A stretch of DNA of 64,000 nucleotides from Adineta steineri (Eukaryota > Rotifera > Eurotatoria > Adinetida > Adinetidae), in contig CAJNOI010000008.1 in NCBI GenBank assembly GCA_905250115.1, forward strand, positions 449,822 through 513,821, written 5' to 3'. Within the stretch, counting starts at the first letter, position 1, and every line of letters starts with the position of its first letter. The notes under the pieces were generated by a model, which did no database searches, was not told the DNA's origin, and saw only the letters and a program-made list of their open reading frames with translations. Of this stretch, positions 11,823 to 22,559 are shown one piece after another. A program made the position numbers and the translations under genes.

Positions 11823-12392
11823 ATGCATGGAAATAATAAGTCGTTTTCTATCGAATATTTGATAGCTGGAAAATCTTCACCACCATCATCACCAATTCCA
11901 CTCGTCTCATCATCATCATCATCATCACGTTTCTTTTTTTTACATTCACAATTATTTAAAACAAATAATGATGAACATATTGAAAAGAAATCTAAAACAA
12001 TAATTAATTCACCAGCATCTCAAACATCATCAACAACATTTCAACAGATACCATTTGAATTAAAACGTATGCGTACAGCATTTACTAGTATACAATTACT
12101 TGAATTAGAACGAGAATTTGCATCAAGTATGTATTTATCACGTTTACGTCGAATTGAAATTGCTGCATGTCTTGGTTTAACTGAAAAACAAGTTAAAGTA
12201 ATAGACATTTTTTGATTATTATTTAATTATTCGTTTGTAAATTATTAGATTTGGTTTCAAAATCGTCGTGTAAAATTTAAAAAAGAAGGAACAATAACTA
12301 CTTGTGATAAGAAAAATTCAGTGAAAGTATTACGAACATGTCATACAAATCAACATAAACGATCAAATGAACTTTGTAATGATAGTCAATAA
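11823..12392 (+). CDS. Gsx: Gsx (GSH)-type ParaHox homeodomain transcription factor
   Basis: Two exons, 11823-12197 and 12249-12392, with a 51-nt intron splitting the homeodomain between QVK and IWFQNRR. The 172-residue product starts [14 protein letters not shown], resembling the N-terminal SFLVDSLI peptide of Gsx proteins, then a Ser-rich region. The homeodomain (about residues 80-139) begins KRMRTAFTS, continues [22 protein letters not shown] and LTEKQVK, and ends [14 protein letters not shown]. The [12 protein letters not shown] string separates Gsx from most other Hox-like classes, and K-I-W-F-Q-N-R-R is a full recognition helix. The role in other animals is patterning of the nervous system. 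I chose the ATG at 11823; the frame extends upstream only to a TTG. No Cdx or Xlox/Pdx neighbour is present, so there is no ParaHox cluster here. Confidence 0.9.
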
Positions 12393-12826
12393 TAAACTAA
12401 TATATATATATATACATAAATATTCGTTTGTACATGTAAAATGTCATTGTCATAATTTTAACTTATATATTTCTGTTTTATTTGTAATAATAATAATATG
12501 TTTTAGTATGATATAGTCAAATGTTATTACATGATGAGGATACATCCTGAAGTATTGCGAGTAAACAGAAGAAGAATTTATTCCAAATATAATATTGCTT
12601 AAAAGATTTTTATAAGATACTATTATAATTATTCCAGGGTTCTTTCGAGTAATACAATATGTTTATTATTATGTCATATTATTCTTCGATCTGTCTATTA
12701 TAATATAATAGATAATTTAAAAATTTGATGGCATAGTTTTTTATTATTTTAAATGAAGTAAATAAGAATTCGAATATTGATATTGAGGTGTTAATGATTA
12801 TAATTTTTTCTCAAAATGATGTAATC

Positions 12827-12848
12827 AGCACGTGTATAGACACGTGCT
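12827..12848. repeat. Perfect 9-bp hairpin containing two CACGTG sites
   Basis: AGCACGTGT, loop ATAG, ACACGTGCT. Each arm carries a palindromic E-box (CACGTG). It lies 435 bp downstream of Gsx; a regulatory role is only a guess. Confidence 0.5.
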
Positions 12849-13183
12849 ACGTGTAAATAAGTTCAGTCTTAATCAAGAAAGAAAACAGATGTTAAAGTAC
12901 TAATGCATAAGAGACAAATTATATTTATAGAATTCATTTTTATTAATCATTATTGGAAAGATCTATTGAATATAAATAATCATAAAATAAATAGAATAAT
13001 AGAAAAACTATATTATCGAGTAAATACAGATGACTTAAAATGGGATTGACGGAAAACGTCGAAAAGGAAAATATAGAAAAAATGATTTTAAGAAGATGTG
13101 TATACTGTTCGTTATCTTATTATTGCAATTACTATTGGCTATTGCTTTCAAGTTTAATCGCACCGGCTGTATAGATCATATCG

Positions 13184-13450
13184 AGGGTGTGGTTATGGCA
13201 GTGGCGGATCCAGGATTTTGGAAGGGGGAGGAGCGATACCTGGAGAGGGGGGGCGATTTTGGCTAGAAGCTATTTTTTGAGTCCAATCGAAGTAGCGTGA
13301 ACCTATTTTTTCGTTCATTTTTGCTCTAGAAAATCGGAAGAGGGGGGGCAATCGCTCCCCTTAAATCCGCCACTGGGATATGGGTGTGGGTGTCGGGATC
13401 TCTTCTTTTAGCAAATACCCAGACTCTCTAAACACAGACACCCACACCCA
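13184..13450. repeat. TGTGGG/CCCACA inverted repeat, copy 3, split by a MITE
   Basis: TGGGTGTGGGTGTC at 13381-13394 and GACACCCACACCCA at 13437-13450 form a perfect 14-bp inverted repeat with a 42-nt spacer. More G-rich sequence (GAGGGTGTGGTTATGG) lies at 13183-13198 and would be contiguous with the G arm if the MITE at 13199-13375 were removed. The spacer starts GGGATCTC, like GTATCTC in copy 1. Confidence 0.75.
13199..13375. mobile_element. hAT-type MITE, 177 bp
   Basis: Ends CAGTGGCGGAT and ATCCGCCACTG are inverse complements, the CAGTGGCGGAT terminus common in hAT-family elements. The flanks GGTTATGG (13191-13198) and GGATATGG (13376-13383) are an 8-bp duplication with one mismatch, the length expected for hAT. 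The interior is G-rich and non-coding. It inserted into the G-rich arm of the TGTGGG repeat. Confidence 0.8.
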
Positions 13451-13597
13451 TCGTATCATATTAAAATAAAAATCAAAAAACTTCATTTTCGACATTTAAC
13501 ACCAAACCCCTTAGAATATTCTTTTATTTTACAATAATTTCTTATTTATTCTTGTTCTATATTGTTTATTGATTGATTTACTTTCATTTTCAGTTGT

Positions 13598-14946
13598 TTA
13601 TGTTAGTTTTTGTAGAATATTATTCATCAGTATAGATAATGATTGTCTATTTTCATATTCTTTAAAATCCGCAGTTGAATATTTAATTGAAATAATTCGA
13701 TTAATAAAATCGGATGGTGCTCGATGATTATATCTTCCAAGTAATGTCGGAATAGTAACGTCGAGAATAAATTGATTCCATGTTCGATCAAATTTCATCG
13801 TATTACCTAATATACAATACGCTAATGCATTCAAATCTAAAACATAGATCTGTTTTAGAAATTAATCTTTGCTTCCTAGATTTACGTAAATGTTTTTCAT
13901 CGGAATTTAATTCAGGCATTGTTGTTAAAAAATAATTATTGAAAATTTGATGAAATTTATTCTGTGTAATCGATGGATTATCTATTGATGATAATGAAAG
14001 AAAAAGTTGACTGAGACGATAAAGTTCAAATGATGTTAATGAATTAACAAGAAATTTTGATGGTATACGAAGAATTTTCAAACTAATATCAATATTTAAT
14101 AAATCTATTTGAGATAATCGATTTGATGTTATATCAGCAATTGTATGAAGAAATATTCTGTGTATAAAATAAATTATTTTACAAGAAAAACAAAATATTT
14201 TACTGTAATGTATTTTTCATATGATTATTCAACTCATTTGATGAAGTTAATTTTGTACGAGTATTTATATAATTATCAAGATTAAAAATAGTTTGTGTAC
14301 CAAATGATTTTATCCATTCCTGAAATAAATATAAATAGAAAAAAAATAAAAGTAAATTTATTTTTTACATTTGTTTCAGCTAATTCTTCTGTTGATAGAA
14401 GTGTTCGAAGATCTTCACATATAGGACAACTCCATCCTTAGAAAAATATCATTTTAAACAAAGAAATATCTTTTATATCAATTTAATAACCTATTAAATT
14501 AGTAGCATTTTTAATTAGATGATAAGATTTAATATTTCCAATATCTTTAATACATTGTTGATGATAGACGTTTCCACATATACGACATGCATACAGTTGA
14601 TTTTGATAGCTATGACATATATAACAATTTAATTGTATTTCAGGTTTAATTTTAATAAGAGATGGTATCTCAATAGATTCTGTTGATATTGATTGATCAG
14701 AATTTTCGAGTGAATTATTATGTGTCATATACATTTTCGTACATTCTGATAACGACATAATATATCGTTCATGAACAGGTGATTTATGAATTATATTTCC
14801 ATGTTTCCAATCATTCCATGCACGAGTTGTATCATCAAATTCAATAATAATCTGTTTTTATCGACAGTTTTTATTTAAATATGAATGAATATATTATATA
14901 TATATACTTGCTCATCTTTGCTATGAGAGATTCGTGATCGAATCAT
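13598..14946 (-). CDS. PHD-finger protein, PHF24-like
   Basis: Five exons on the minus strand: 14908-14946, 14491-14851, 14369-14436, 14204-14319 and 13598-14157; all join in phase to about 380 residues, close to vertebrate PHF24. After MIRSRISH, exon 2 has FDDTTRAW and a PHD-like zinc finger starting CYICHSYQNQLYACRICGNV with YHQQC following, completed by GWSCPICEDL in exon 3. The C-terminal half is helical and matches in layout the EF-hand-like region of PHF24 (SLKILRIPSKFLVN, TMPELNS). PHF24 in mammals is a neuronal G-protein-interacting protein; the role here is inferred only from similarity. The last exon keeps its frame only if one base of the TTTT run at 13853-13856 is dropped. This is either an assembly error or a recent frameshift removing about 85 residues. 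Confidence 0.55.
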
Positions 14947-15100
14947 CGAAGATATAAAACTTGGAAATTATATCTGAAATTTTCTCTTTTACACGAAAAA
15001 AACGCGCTTTTATCATTTGAAATATTAATTATAAGAATAAGTTGGATATTACTCTACTTCTACTTTGAAATCATGAATAAAATTGTACAAAGAACTTTCA

Positions 15101-15160
15101 TGCGGGTGTGGGTGCGTGCGGCTATCTTTATTATGTTTCACACTTATACCCATACATCCG
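15101..15160. repeat. G-rich/C-rich inverted repeat, copy 4
   Basis: TGCGGGTGTGGGTGCGTGCG at 15101-15120 is followed by CACACTTATACCCATACATC and CG at 15139-15160. The arms pair imperfectly (GCGG, TGT and TGGGT blocks). The spacer includes CTATCTTT, comparable with ATCTC of copies 1 and 3. It lies about 50 bp beyond the stop of the nuclease-like gene. Confidence 0.5.
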
Positions 15161-15211
15161 CTCCAAATATATATTAAAAATTTCTGATGAAATAACATTT
15201 ACATCCAGCTT

Positions 15212-16663
15212 TTATTCAAATATTTCGAGAAATCTACAAAAATTTCGAACATTGCGGGATTTCAGGTATAGTGATTCTTCAGATGAACCATCATGTTGGT
15301 TGTATTCGATAAGTAGGTCAAGATATTCATGAAACATCTCAAGAATTAAACCAGTGAATCGAAATGCTTCTGGCTTCCGTAAACAGTCTATGTCGTCTTT
15401 AAAGATATCGACTAATGTCTTGGTAGAACGGTCGAATTCTATTACTTCAGTATAACGTAGCAGTTGAGCACGTCCAAAAGGAAAATAATCATTTTTATAA
15501 CGAAATGTGTTTTTAAAATCAAGGTATTTATCTGCGTCTTCGTCCCATTCACATTTCGTAGATTTTTGTGGAAAATTTAAATACGTCGATAGTAAGTCTG
15601 CTTTGTTCCATTTATGAGCTTGTAAGGCTGGATTGTTCGAATCATTAGATTGTAAAGCTGGATTGTTTGAATCATTAGGTTGTAAAGCTGGATTGTTCGA
15701 ATCATTTTTTTTCGATAAATTGAAGGGATCCAATTGTGCTTGTATTAGAAAATGTGGGTGTTCCCAGGTGCTTGATTTAAAGTAATACCAGACGAAACCA
15801 TGCATTCCTAATGATTCCATTTGCTGTGCCGCGTCGTTAATTATATCGACAATTATTTCTTTCTCCAACTTTTCGTCATCTTTATGTTTGGTACGAAAAG
15901 TGCTGAACAATACAGTAAATGATTCTTGTCCAAAAATATGTGTTTGATTTGTGAATCGCTCAATCGTAGCTAATTTAGGTGCCCATATTTTTAATTTTAG
16001 TGTTTCAAGATCATCATTTTTCATGTATGGTTCTAGCACTAAAAAATTTTTTTTTTCGAATAGCATTTGTTGCAGCACTGAATATTCCAGAATAGTTGGG
16101 TCAATAGGAGAAATTAATACCATCATATAATGATTGTTACTTGATCCAATAAAGTTGTTCGAAAAATAAGATGAATAAGCTAACAATTCTGTAAGTGCTT
16201 CACGTGTATTATTAGAACCGACTTTTTTCAGTTCAATATATATTAAACATATTGAAGTTTCGTTAGATTTTGATACACCAAGTAAATCAAGACGAATATT
16301 TTTTCTTAAATCATCATTCGTAGGTAATGGTACTTCTTTACCAATTAATTCTGTTTCCGAATCATGTAGAACAAGATAACTATGTTTTATACGTCTCTGC
16401 GCGTTTTTCCAAAGTAAGTATTGAAGGTTAAATTTGTTTTCAATGGGTAAATTAGAGTCAGAATCAGATAATACAATCAATGAGTTAAAGGTCTTACGTT
16501 TAATCCAAATATAGTTCTGCATTTCCAGCTCCGAGACTTTCGATTTGGATGTTGGTAATGAGTATTCACTAAGATCATAATCGGCTGGAGCCAAAAATTT
16601 CTCATCGTCATTTATGTCATATTTCGTAGCTGCAAAAGTCAACTTTGTTTGAGGTGATTCCAT
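15212..16663 (-). CDS. Intronless PD-(D/E)XK nuclease-like protein of unknown function
   Basis: A 483-residue single exon without introns, unlike nearly all genes here. I do not recognise the family. Residues about 103-150 look like a PD-(D/E)XK nuclease core: an acidic helix (E103, E105), D126 in RLDLLG, a strand SICLIYIELKK with E144 and K146, then a helix (TREALTELLAYSSYF). This is the E...D-x17-E-x-K layout of restriction-like endonucleases. Around residues 325-355 is a triplicated ten-residue repeat (NDSNNPALQ plus one variable residue). The C-terminus is helical. No signal peptide or membrane segment. The ATG at 16661-16663 gives MESPQTKL. The absence of introns suggests retrocopy, mobile-element or horizontal origin, but nothing flanking shows a transposon. 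A nuclease function is inference from motif spacing only. Confidence 0.6.
   Translation of the reverse strand: MESPQTKLTFAATKYDINDDEKFLAPADYDLSEYSLPTSKSKVSELEMQNYIWIKRKTFNSLIVLSDSDSNLPIENKFNLQYLLWKNAQRRIKHSYLVLHDSETELIGKEVPLPTNDDLRKNIRLDLLGVSKSNETSICLIYIELKKVGSNNTREALTELLAYSSYFSNNFIGSSNNHYMMVLISPIDPTILEYSVLQQMLFEKKNFLVLEPYMKNDDLETLKLKIWAPKLATIERFTNQTHIFGQESFTVLFSTFRTKHKDDEKLEKEIIVDIINDAAQQMESLGMHGFVWYYFKSSTWEHPHFLIQAQLDPFNLSKKNDSNNPALQPNDSNNPALQSNDSNNPALQAHKWNKADLLSTYLNFPQKSTKCEWDEDADKYLDFKNTFRYKNDYFPFGRAQLLRYTEVIEFDRSTKTLVDIFKDDIDCLRKPEAFRFTGLILEMFHEYLDLLIEYNQHDGSSEESLYLKSRNVRNFCRFLEIFE
15622..15711. repeat. 30-bp minisatellite, three copies, in coding sequence
   Basis: Three near-identical 30-bp units containing GCTGGATTGTTCGAATCATT on the plus strand, encoding NDSNNPALQ plus one residue on the minus strand. 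The in-frame period keeps the reading frame intact. Confidence 0.8.
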
Positions 16664-18446
16664 TTTTTAACGTTCACTATTTTGTCCGATTGTAATTGCT
16701 GTCTAATACATGTTTATGTTACGAGAACAATAGTTTCTCTTTGTTATACGTATATATATGCGTACGTAGTATGTTGATAGTGAAGAGAATCGTACTAAGA
16801 TGAAAAAATTTGACAACATATTTATAGATCTATTCTGTTATTCATTTGAACAATTTTTTTGTTTTATGAATGACCAATCAGAACGCAATTCTCTCACAAA
16901 CACTTCGCTACCAGTTATATGTCATCTCTCTTTTTTTTGTTTGCCTTTCTCCACAGTTAGAGAGGGAGGATGTGAGTGTGTAGCTCGATGAGAGAAAATG
17001 AGAGTAAGTGATTAGTGAATCTAATGATTTATTGCAAAAAAGTCAGTGGTACAAATGTCATGAAAGACAAAGATGAAGGGATGATGCGATACAACAAAGA
17101 GAAAGATGATATAAAGAAGTTGAACAATGAGAACAGATGATGACATAAATATGAATAATGAGAAGAGATGATGAAATGAGAAGGACAAAGAGATACCAAA
17201 TGTGAACATATGTGACATATATGAAGAGGAAAAAGAAAAGAAAGTGGAATGTTCACCGAGTTTGTTTAACAAATGAATGATTAAAATTATTTACTACTTT
17301 TCAACAATGGTATAAAAATTGAAAGATTCTAAGATCATTTATAACATTTATGAGTTTACCAGTGTCAAACGTAGTCGAGTGCTCTATATATTTTTAACGT
17401 AATCTGTATTTGATCTTATCTTTCCTAAACTCGAAATATAATTCTTCTTTTACAATCGTCGATGGTACGAATATGATTATTAATTTCATTTTAATATATA
17501 TAGACATTATTATTTATCAGAAAATATGCTGAAATTATGAAGAATATACTATTATATTATAATAATGCTTTTAGCATACACTCCGATAAATTACATATGA
17601 AACATGAAATTACTGTTGCTATGAATAAAAAAGATATCTTGAAATATACCGTTCAGATTAAAACTGTACAAATATTTCCCTAACGTTTTTTAAGTTTATC
17701 TGTAAACTATGAAAGAAACAATAGAATCGCGGATTCTATCAAGTTTGATGAAACTTGACGGTTTTGCTGTTTTTTGTTTTGTTATAAACCTATGAATTTC
17801 TTGGTCTATATTTTATACATATATATAATAAATTTTACAATTAAAAACATATGAGCGATCGAAAGGCACTACGATGACTAGTACAATTTTTACTTCTATA
17901 CTTTCACATTTCTTTCAATTCGTTGTCCAGAAAAAAACACGAAAATCATTTGAATTATATAAAACATCTCTATAATTGCATTTTCTATGAATTATAAGAA
18001 GATTCTGTAGCAGTACAAGCTTTTTTCTAAATGACACATAGAAATTTGCATGTTGGTGCCCTATATGCTAAATATTAATTGTTTATAGATGAATCAATAT
18101 TTGGCGACGCATTCACTCAATGATTATTTTCTGACAATGAAGCAATTTTTTTCTTTGTAGACGTGTGAATCATATATTAAAACGCTGGAACTACCTGTCG
18201 AGTTTATTATTGTTAAAAAACCTGCCAATCAGCTCTGTTTGCTATTTATTTTATATATTCCGTTTATTAAAAAAGAGTAAGTTGCTATTATATTGTCTAG
18301 TTTTCTTTAATCTTGATATATCACTTCTCTCATATTTTGAATCATCGAAATATATCCAAAACAAATATTGATAAAGAAATCATAATATATAAGAGTAAAA
18401 ATATAGCAGACTTTCTTTATTGTTTCCTCGTATACATTCAAGAAAC
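16664..18446. other. Intergenic stretch, 1.8 kb
   Basis: No gene seen. 17040-17250 is strongly purine-biased on the plus strand, with repeated GATGA, GAGAA and AAAGA words. The two adjoining hairpins at 17721-17758 lie here. Confidence 0.5.
17721..17758. repeat. Two perfect hairpins back to back
   Basis: ATAGAATC-GCG-GATTCTAT at 17721-17739, then TCAAGTTT-GATG-AAACTTGA at 17739-17758. Both stems are 8 bp and perfect, and they share the T at 17739. Confidence 0.65.
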
Positions 18447-20174
18447 ATGACTTTATCATCATTAACATCAACTACTGGTTTCGAACATTTTGGTCTCAAA
18501 CTCTACTCAGCTATTAGTGAAGGTCAAAAAGATCAAAATATATTTTTTTCACCAATAAGTATTGTACTTGCTATGGCAATGTGTACAGTAGGTGCTCGAG
18601 AAGAAACATTAAATCAAATGTTAAAAGCATTAGAAGCATCATCAACAACTCAATTAACAAATACAGCTGAACAAGTTATGCGTGTTTTTTCTATCGCTAA
18701 TCAAGATAAACAAGTTCAACTTAAATTAGCTAACCGTCTATATGCCTAAAAAGCCTATAAACTTCAAGAGGATTATTTAAAACAAGTTCAAAGTTCTTTT
18801 GCAGCTGATATTAAACTTGAAGATTTTCAAAATGATAGCGCTAAAGTTGTTCAAACAATTAATGCATGGGTTGAAGAACAAACAAATAAATTAATTAAAA
18901 ATTTACTTTCACTAAATGATATTATAAGTGATACAAGATTAATTATTATTAATTGTATTTATTTTAAAGTAAATACCAGCGTTGTTTATTTTGTTTTATT
19001 CAAGTTAAAAATTTGTTGAATTATAGGGTACGTGGGTAAACGAATTTAATGAATATTCAACAGATAAACACGCTGATTTTCATGAAGCTAATGGAAAGAT
19101 TTCCAAAGTGAAACTAATGCATAACAGAGATACATATGCTTATGCTAAAAATAAATATTTAGGAGTACAAATTGTTCATTTACCTTATGAAAGTGATAGT
19201 AGAGATGTTCAATTTGTTTTTACTGTTATTTTACCAAAACAAGGCGTGTCATTATCTGATGTGGAAAAAAATTAATATCAAAACCTGCTTTGATGCAAGA
19301 TGTTTTAAATCCACAAAGTACAACAGCACAGGAACTTCTTTTATATTTACCAAAATTTAAAATGGAAGCAACATTTACTTTAAATGATGTTCTTAAACAA
19401 CTTGGAATACAAGATGCATTTGATCCAAGTAATGCCGATTTTACTGGTATTGCTAGTAAACAAGATGATATGAATGGTCTTTACATCACCAAAGTAGATA
19501 ATTGATTAATACAGAAGAAAGATTTATTTAACATAAATATTTTAGGTTGTTCATAAAGCATTTTTTGATGTAAACGAAAAAGGTAAGCTTATCTATTTTT
19601 AATCATATAAATAACAATGAAATAAGTTCTGAAATTCGAATGATATGTTAATCAATCACTGAAATTCTGTTTGTGTTCGTTAAATTCTTTCGTATCATTG
19701 AAATTGAATATTGTTCGAGATTTGTATTTTGAAAAGGAAACATCGAGCGACATTAGATACCAAATCCATCGAATTTAAAGTTGGTCATCTATTTCTATTT
19801 ATGATTCGAGAATGTCGTCAGAATATAACTATATTTTCTGGAAAATATCTGTCATCACAAAGATTATAACGTTATTTTCTTGGTTACGAAATGAAATCCT
19901 TTTTATCGTCTGAGGTTTTTCCTTTCATAAGATTTTATAGTTAATAAACGTAATTCGATAAAAATTTATTGCAAAATTTTTATTTAAATTAGGTTCAGAA
20001 GCTGCTGCTGCTACTGATTATTTTTCGGGGTTTGCGGGGGGAATGATTCGCCAGAATCCTGATCCGATCATATTCAAAGCTGATCGACCATTTTTATTTT
20101 ATATACGAGAAATAAAACAAAATCTCACATTGTTTACTGGCAAATTTGTCACATGCGCAAATACATCATCCTAA
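18447..20174 (+). pseudogene. Intracellular-type serpin, interrupted
   Basis: Exons 18447-18968, 19027-19493, 19546-19582 and 19993-20174 join in phase, apart from two lesions. The product would be about 402 residues, normal for a serpin. Recognisable parts: NIFFSPISIVLAMAM near the N-terminus with no signal peptide, INCIYFKGTW, LPKFKMEATF, VVHKAFFDVNEKGSEAAAAT (hinge of the reactive centre loop, the small-residue pattern of inhibitory serpins) and FKADRPFLFYIRE near the end. The loop between hinge and FKADRPF is about 19 residues, a little longer than usual. Lesions: an in-frame TAA at 18747-18749, where family sequence would be RLYA-Q-KAYK (a CAA to TAA change), and a missing A in the run 19265-19271 within VEKKLISK. 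The nonsense change is not in a homopolymer, which favours a true pseudogene or null allele. Confidence 0.85.
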
Positions 20175-20989
20175 TATATACTGCGATATTTATTTAACTA
20201 AGAAAAAGCTTTAATAAATTAGCCAAGAAAACATTATCATAAATAGAATTCATGCTTTTTATATAACACAATATATTTATAATGCGCAAGATTGTGATAC
20301 ATATAGCTTCTTTTCCATGGTTTCGTTAATAATGTTTATTTATATGTTGTATTTTCTCAACACATATTTTTAAATATGAAGAGAACTTTGATTGAACAAA
20401 AATAACATTAATTTTTATGGTATTATGTATGCATTGATAAATCAACAGATCATAGTAGAATGCGATCAAATGAATATCCTAACATTTATACTACCGATAA
20501 CGTTAGTTGAAGAAGTTCTTAAAAGTAAACAGCTTTTGTATTCCAGGTGAAAATAATCTACATAAGTCTAGTGTCTTATAAAACACTCTGGAATTCGTTG
20601 AAATTCAGACTTCGGGAAACAATCTCTGTATAAAAGACTAAAATAAAACGTTACATTTGTCGGAAAAGACACGAAATGGATAAATTTAGAAATAGGACAG
20701 AATTGATTGGAGTAAAACTTTGTATGAATTATAATTTTTACAAATTGAAAGTCGAATACAACAAGATGAGTAAGAATAAAACTAGTATACTTTATCAGTA
20801 CTAAATATTAGACATGACTGTGAAAATAATATGTTTCTTCATAAATTAAATAGGTAGATAAATACTATTCATCTTTCTCTCGTATTACAAGCATGAAGAA
20901 AATAAGGATATTTTATTATTTATTCAGATTTTTTTGTCTTTTACATGACGAAAAAAAAGAAATTAGTTAAACATTATGTCAATTTTTAA
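20175..20989. other. Intergenic stretch, 0.8 kb
   Basis: AT-rich, no gene or repeat that I can identify, between the 3' ends of the serpin and the channel-like gene. Confidence 0.5.
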
Positions 20990-22559
20990 TTATACAATTA
21001 ATTGTCGTTCGGTTGTACCATTTGAACTTGACTGAATTGATAATCTATCTTTACCAACACTTTCATTTATAATTTGCCGGTAACGTTTGTCCAGTTCTTT
21101 CATTTGCTTCTTTCGAGAAATTGGTACATAGTAATACCAAATACCCATTGCTACATGTACAATAGTATAAAGGCTAACAAGAGCAAAAAATATTCTTCTA
21201 TCGATCCAAATCCAATACGAATCTGATTTTAAATTAGCATGTTCATCATAAATAAAAATAAGTGTACCAATAATCGAATGCCAAACACATAAAATAATTA
21301 AGACAAAAATAGATACAATTGCATATAAATCAATTAATGTCAAATAGGAAATATTTGGCTAATAAATACGAAAATAATAAGTTAAAAAATAAATATGATT
21401 AATGCGATTTTTACCAAAGCATTACTGATTGTCCATCGAAATGCAATTGATGTAAGAAGAAGTGTACATGATATAGCAATTCGAAATTGAACACCACTAA
21501 TTTATTTGAAGAAAAAACTATTAAATTATAGACAAACAACAGATTTTATACTTAGGTGGAATAGCAAATGAACTAAAACATATCATTGTAATTAAAAATA
21601 CAAGAAAATAACCATTCCAAAAGAAATAATCAGCACGACGAGCTAAACAGGAAAATAAAAACCACTCAATTTATTAGAAATAAATAATCTTTTATCATAC
21701 CCGCATGACATGCAATAGTTAAAATTGAACGTTTACGTTCATGTCCTGGGGTATCTAAGGAATAATCTTCATCATTTTGAAACAGAAATCCTTTGATGAA
21801 TTTAGTTCGTGTTTGAATATGATCATATAATTTCCATTCTTGTTGATCGAAAAATGCTTCACGATTAATACCTGATGGTCGATTTGAATCAGTTTGTAAT
21901 GTAACTTCAGAATCAAATAATGCTGATCCAATTGATATACTTAATTCTTGTATATCAGTTGGAAAATGATGTAAATCAAATTTGGAATGAAAACTTGCAT
22001 TAACATCACGAAATTCACATATTTGTATTTGAGAATTGGATTTTTTTATTGTATATTTAATTACTTCTTTACAATCTTGACCAATATTAAGTAAAAATAG
22101 TTGTGGATGCCAATTATTTTCAGGAAAATCTTTTGAAAGTTTGATAGTTTCTCCATTATTTAATCGAATTTGATCATCATTTGAAAGTGTAGAAAGAATT
22201 TTATCTTCATCATCATCATCATCAGAATTTAAAAACCAACGAGCTTCAATAGCTACATGAGCTTGAAATTTTTCTGCTCTCGTATCAAGTTCACCTACAA
22301 TGAAATTTTATGATAAATAAAAAATTTAATTTAAAAAAATAATAACATACCTATTCGAAGAAAAATAAGACGTACAAATACATGAGTAGAATTATTGCCT
22401 TCTTCATATTCATTTAAAATATGAATGTTACGAATAGCTATAAATATATACAAAACAAATTATTCATTTAGTATTTTTCGTGTTTTTGTAACATATATAC
22501 ATATAAACAGAGATTAATGAGTGTTTTCTATTACCCGTTTCTATCGTATGTGCAGTCAT
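20990..22559 (-). CDS. Pentameric ligand-gated ion channel homologue lacking the Cys-loop
   Basis: Six exons: 22535-22559, 22351-22437, 21701-22294, 21552-21642, 21415-21496, 20990-21358; all phases match, giving 415 residues. The N-terminal half has the ligand-binding-domain order: VRLIFLRIGELD, VAIEARW, NNWHPQLFLLN and FDLHHFPTDIQELSI. The last string is the FPFD region of the Cys-loop family, but it has neither of the two expected cysteines around it; in this it resembles prokaryotic homologues. Four membrane segments follow: M1 (YFFWNGYFLVFLITMICF), M2 (GVQFRIAISCTLLLTSIAF), M3 after LPNISYLTLID, and M4 (FFALVSLYTIVHVAMGIWY). No signal peptide is visible after the MTAHTIET start, so the first exon may be incomplete, or an upstream exon was missed. 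Likely a plasma membrane channel subunit; ligand unknown. Confidence 0.75.

Noticed and set aside
17021-17272. Overlapping minus-strand frames rich in Ser/Phe/His
   Set aside because: Products of a purine-rich tract; two frames look equally coding-like, as expected for low-complexity DNA.
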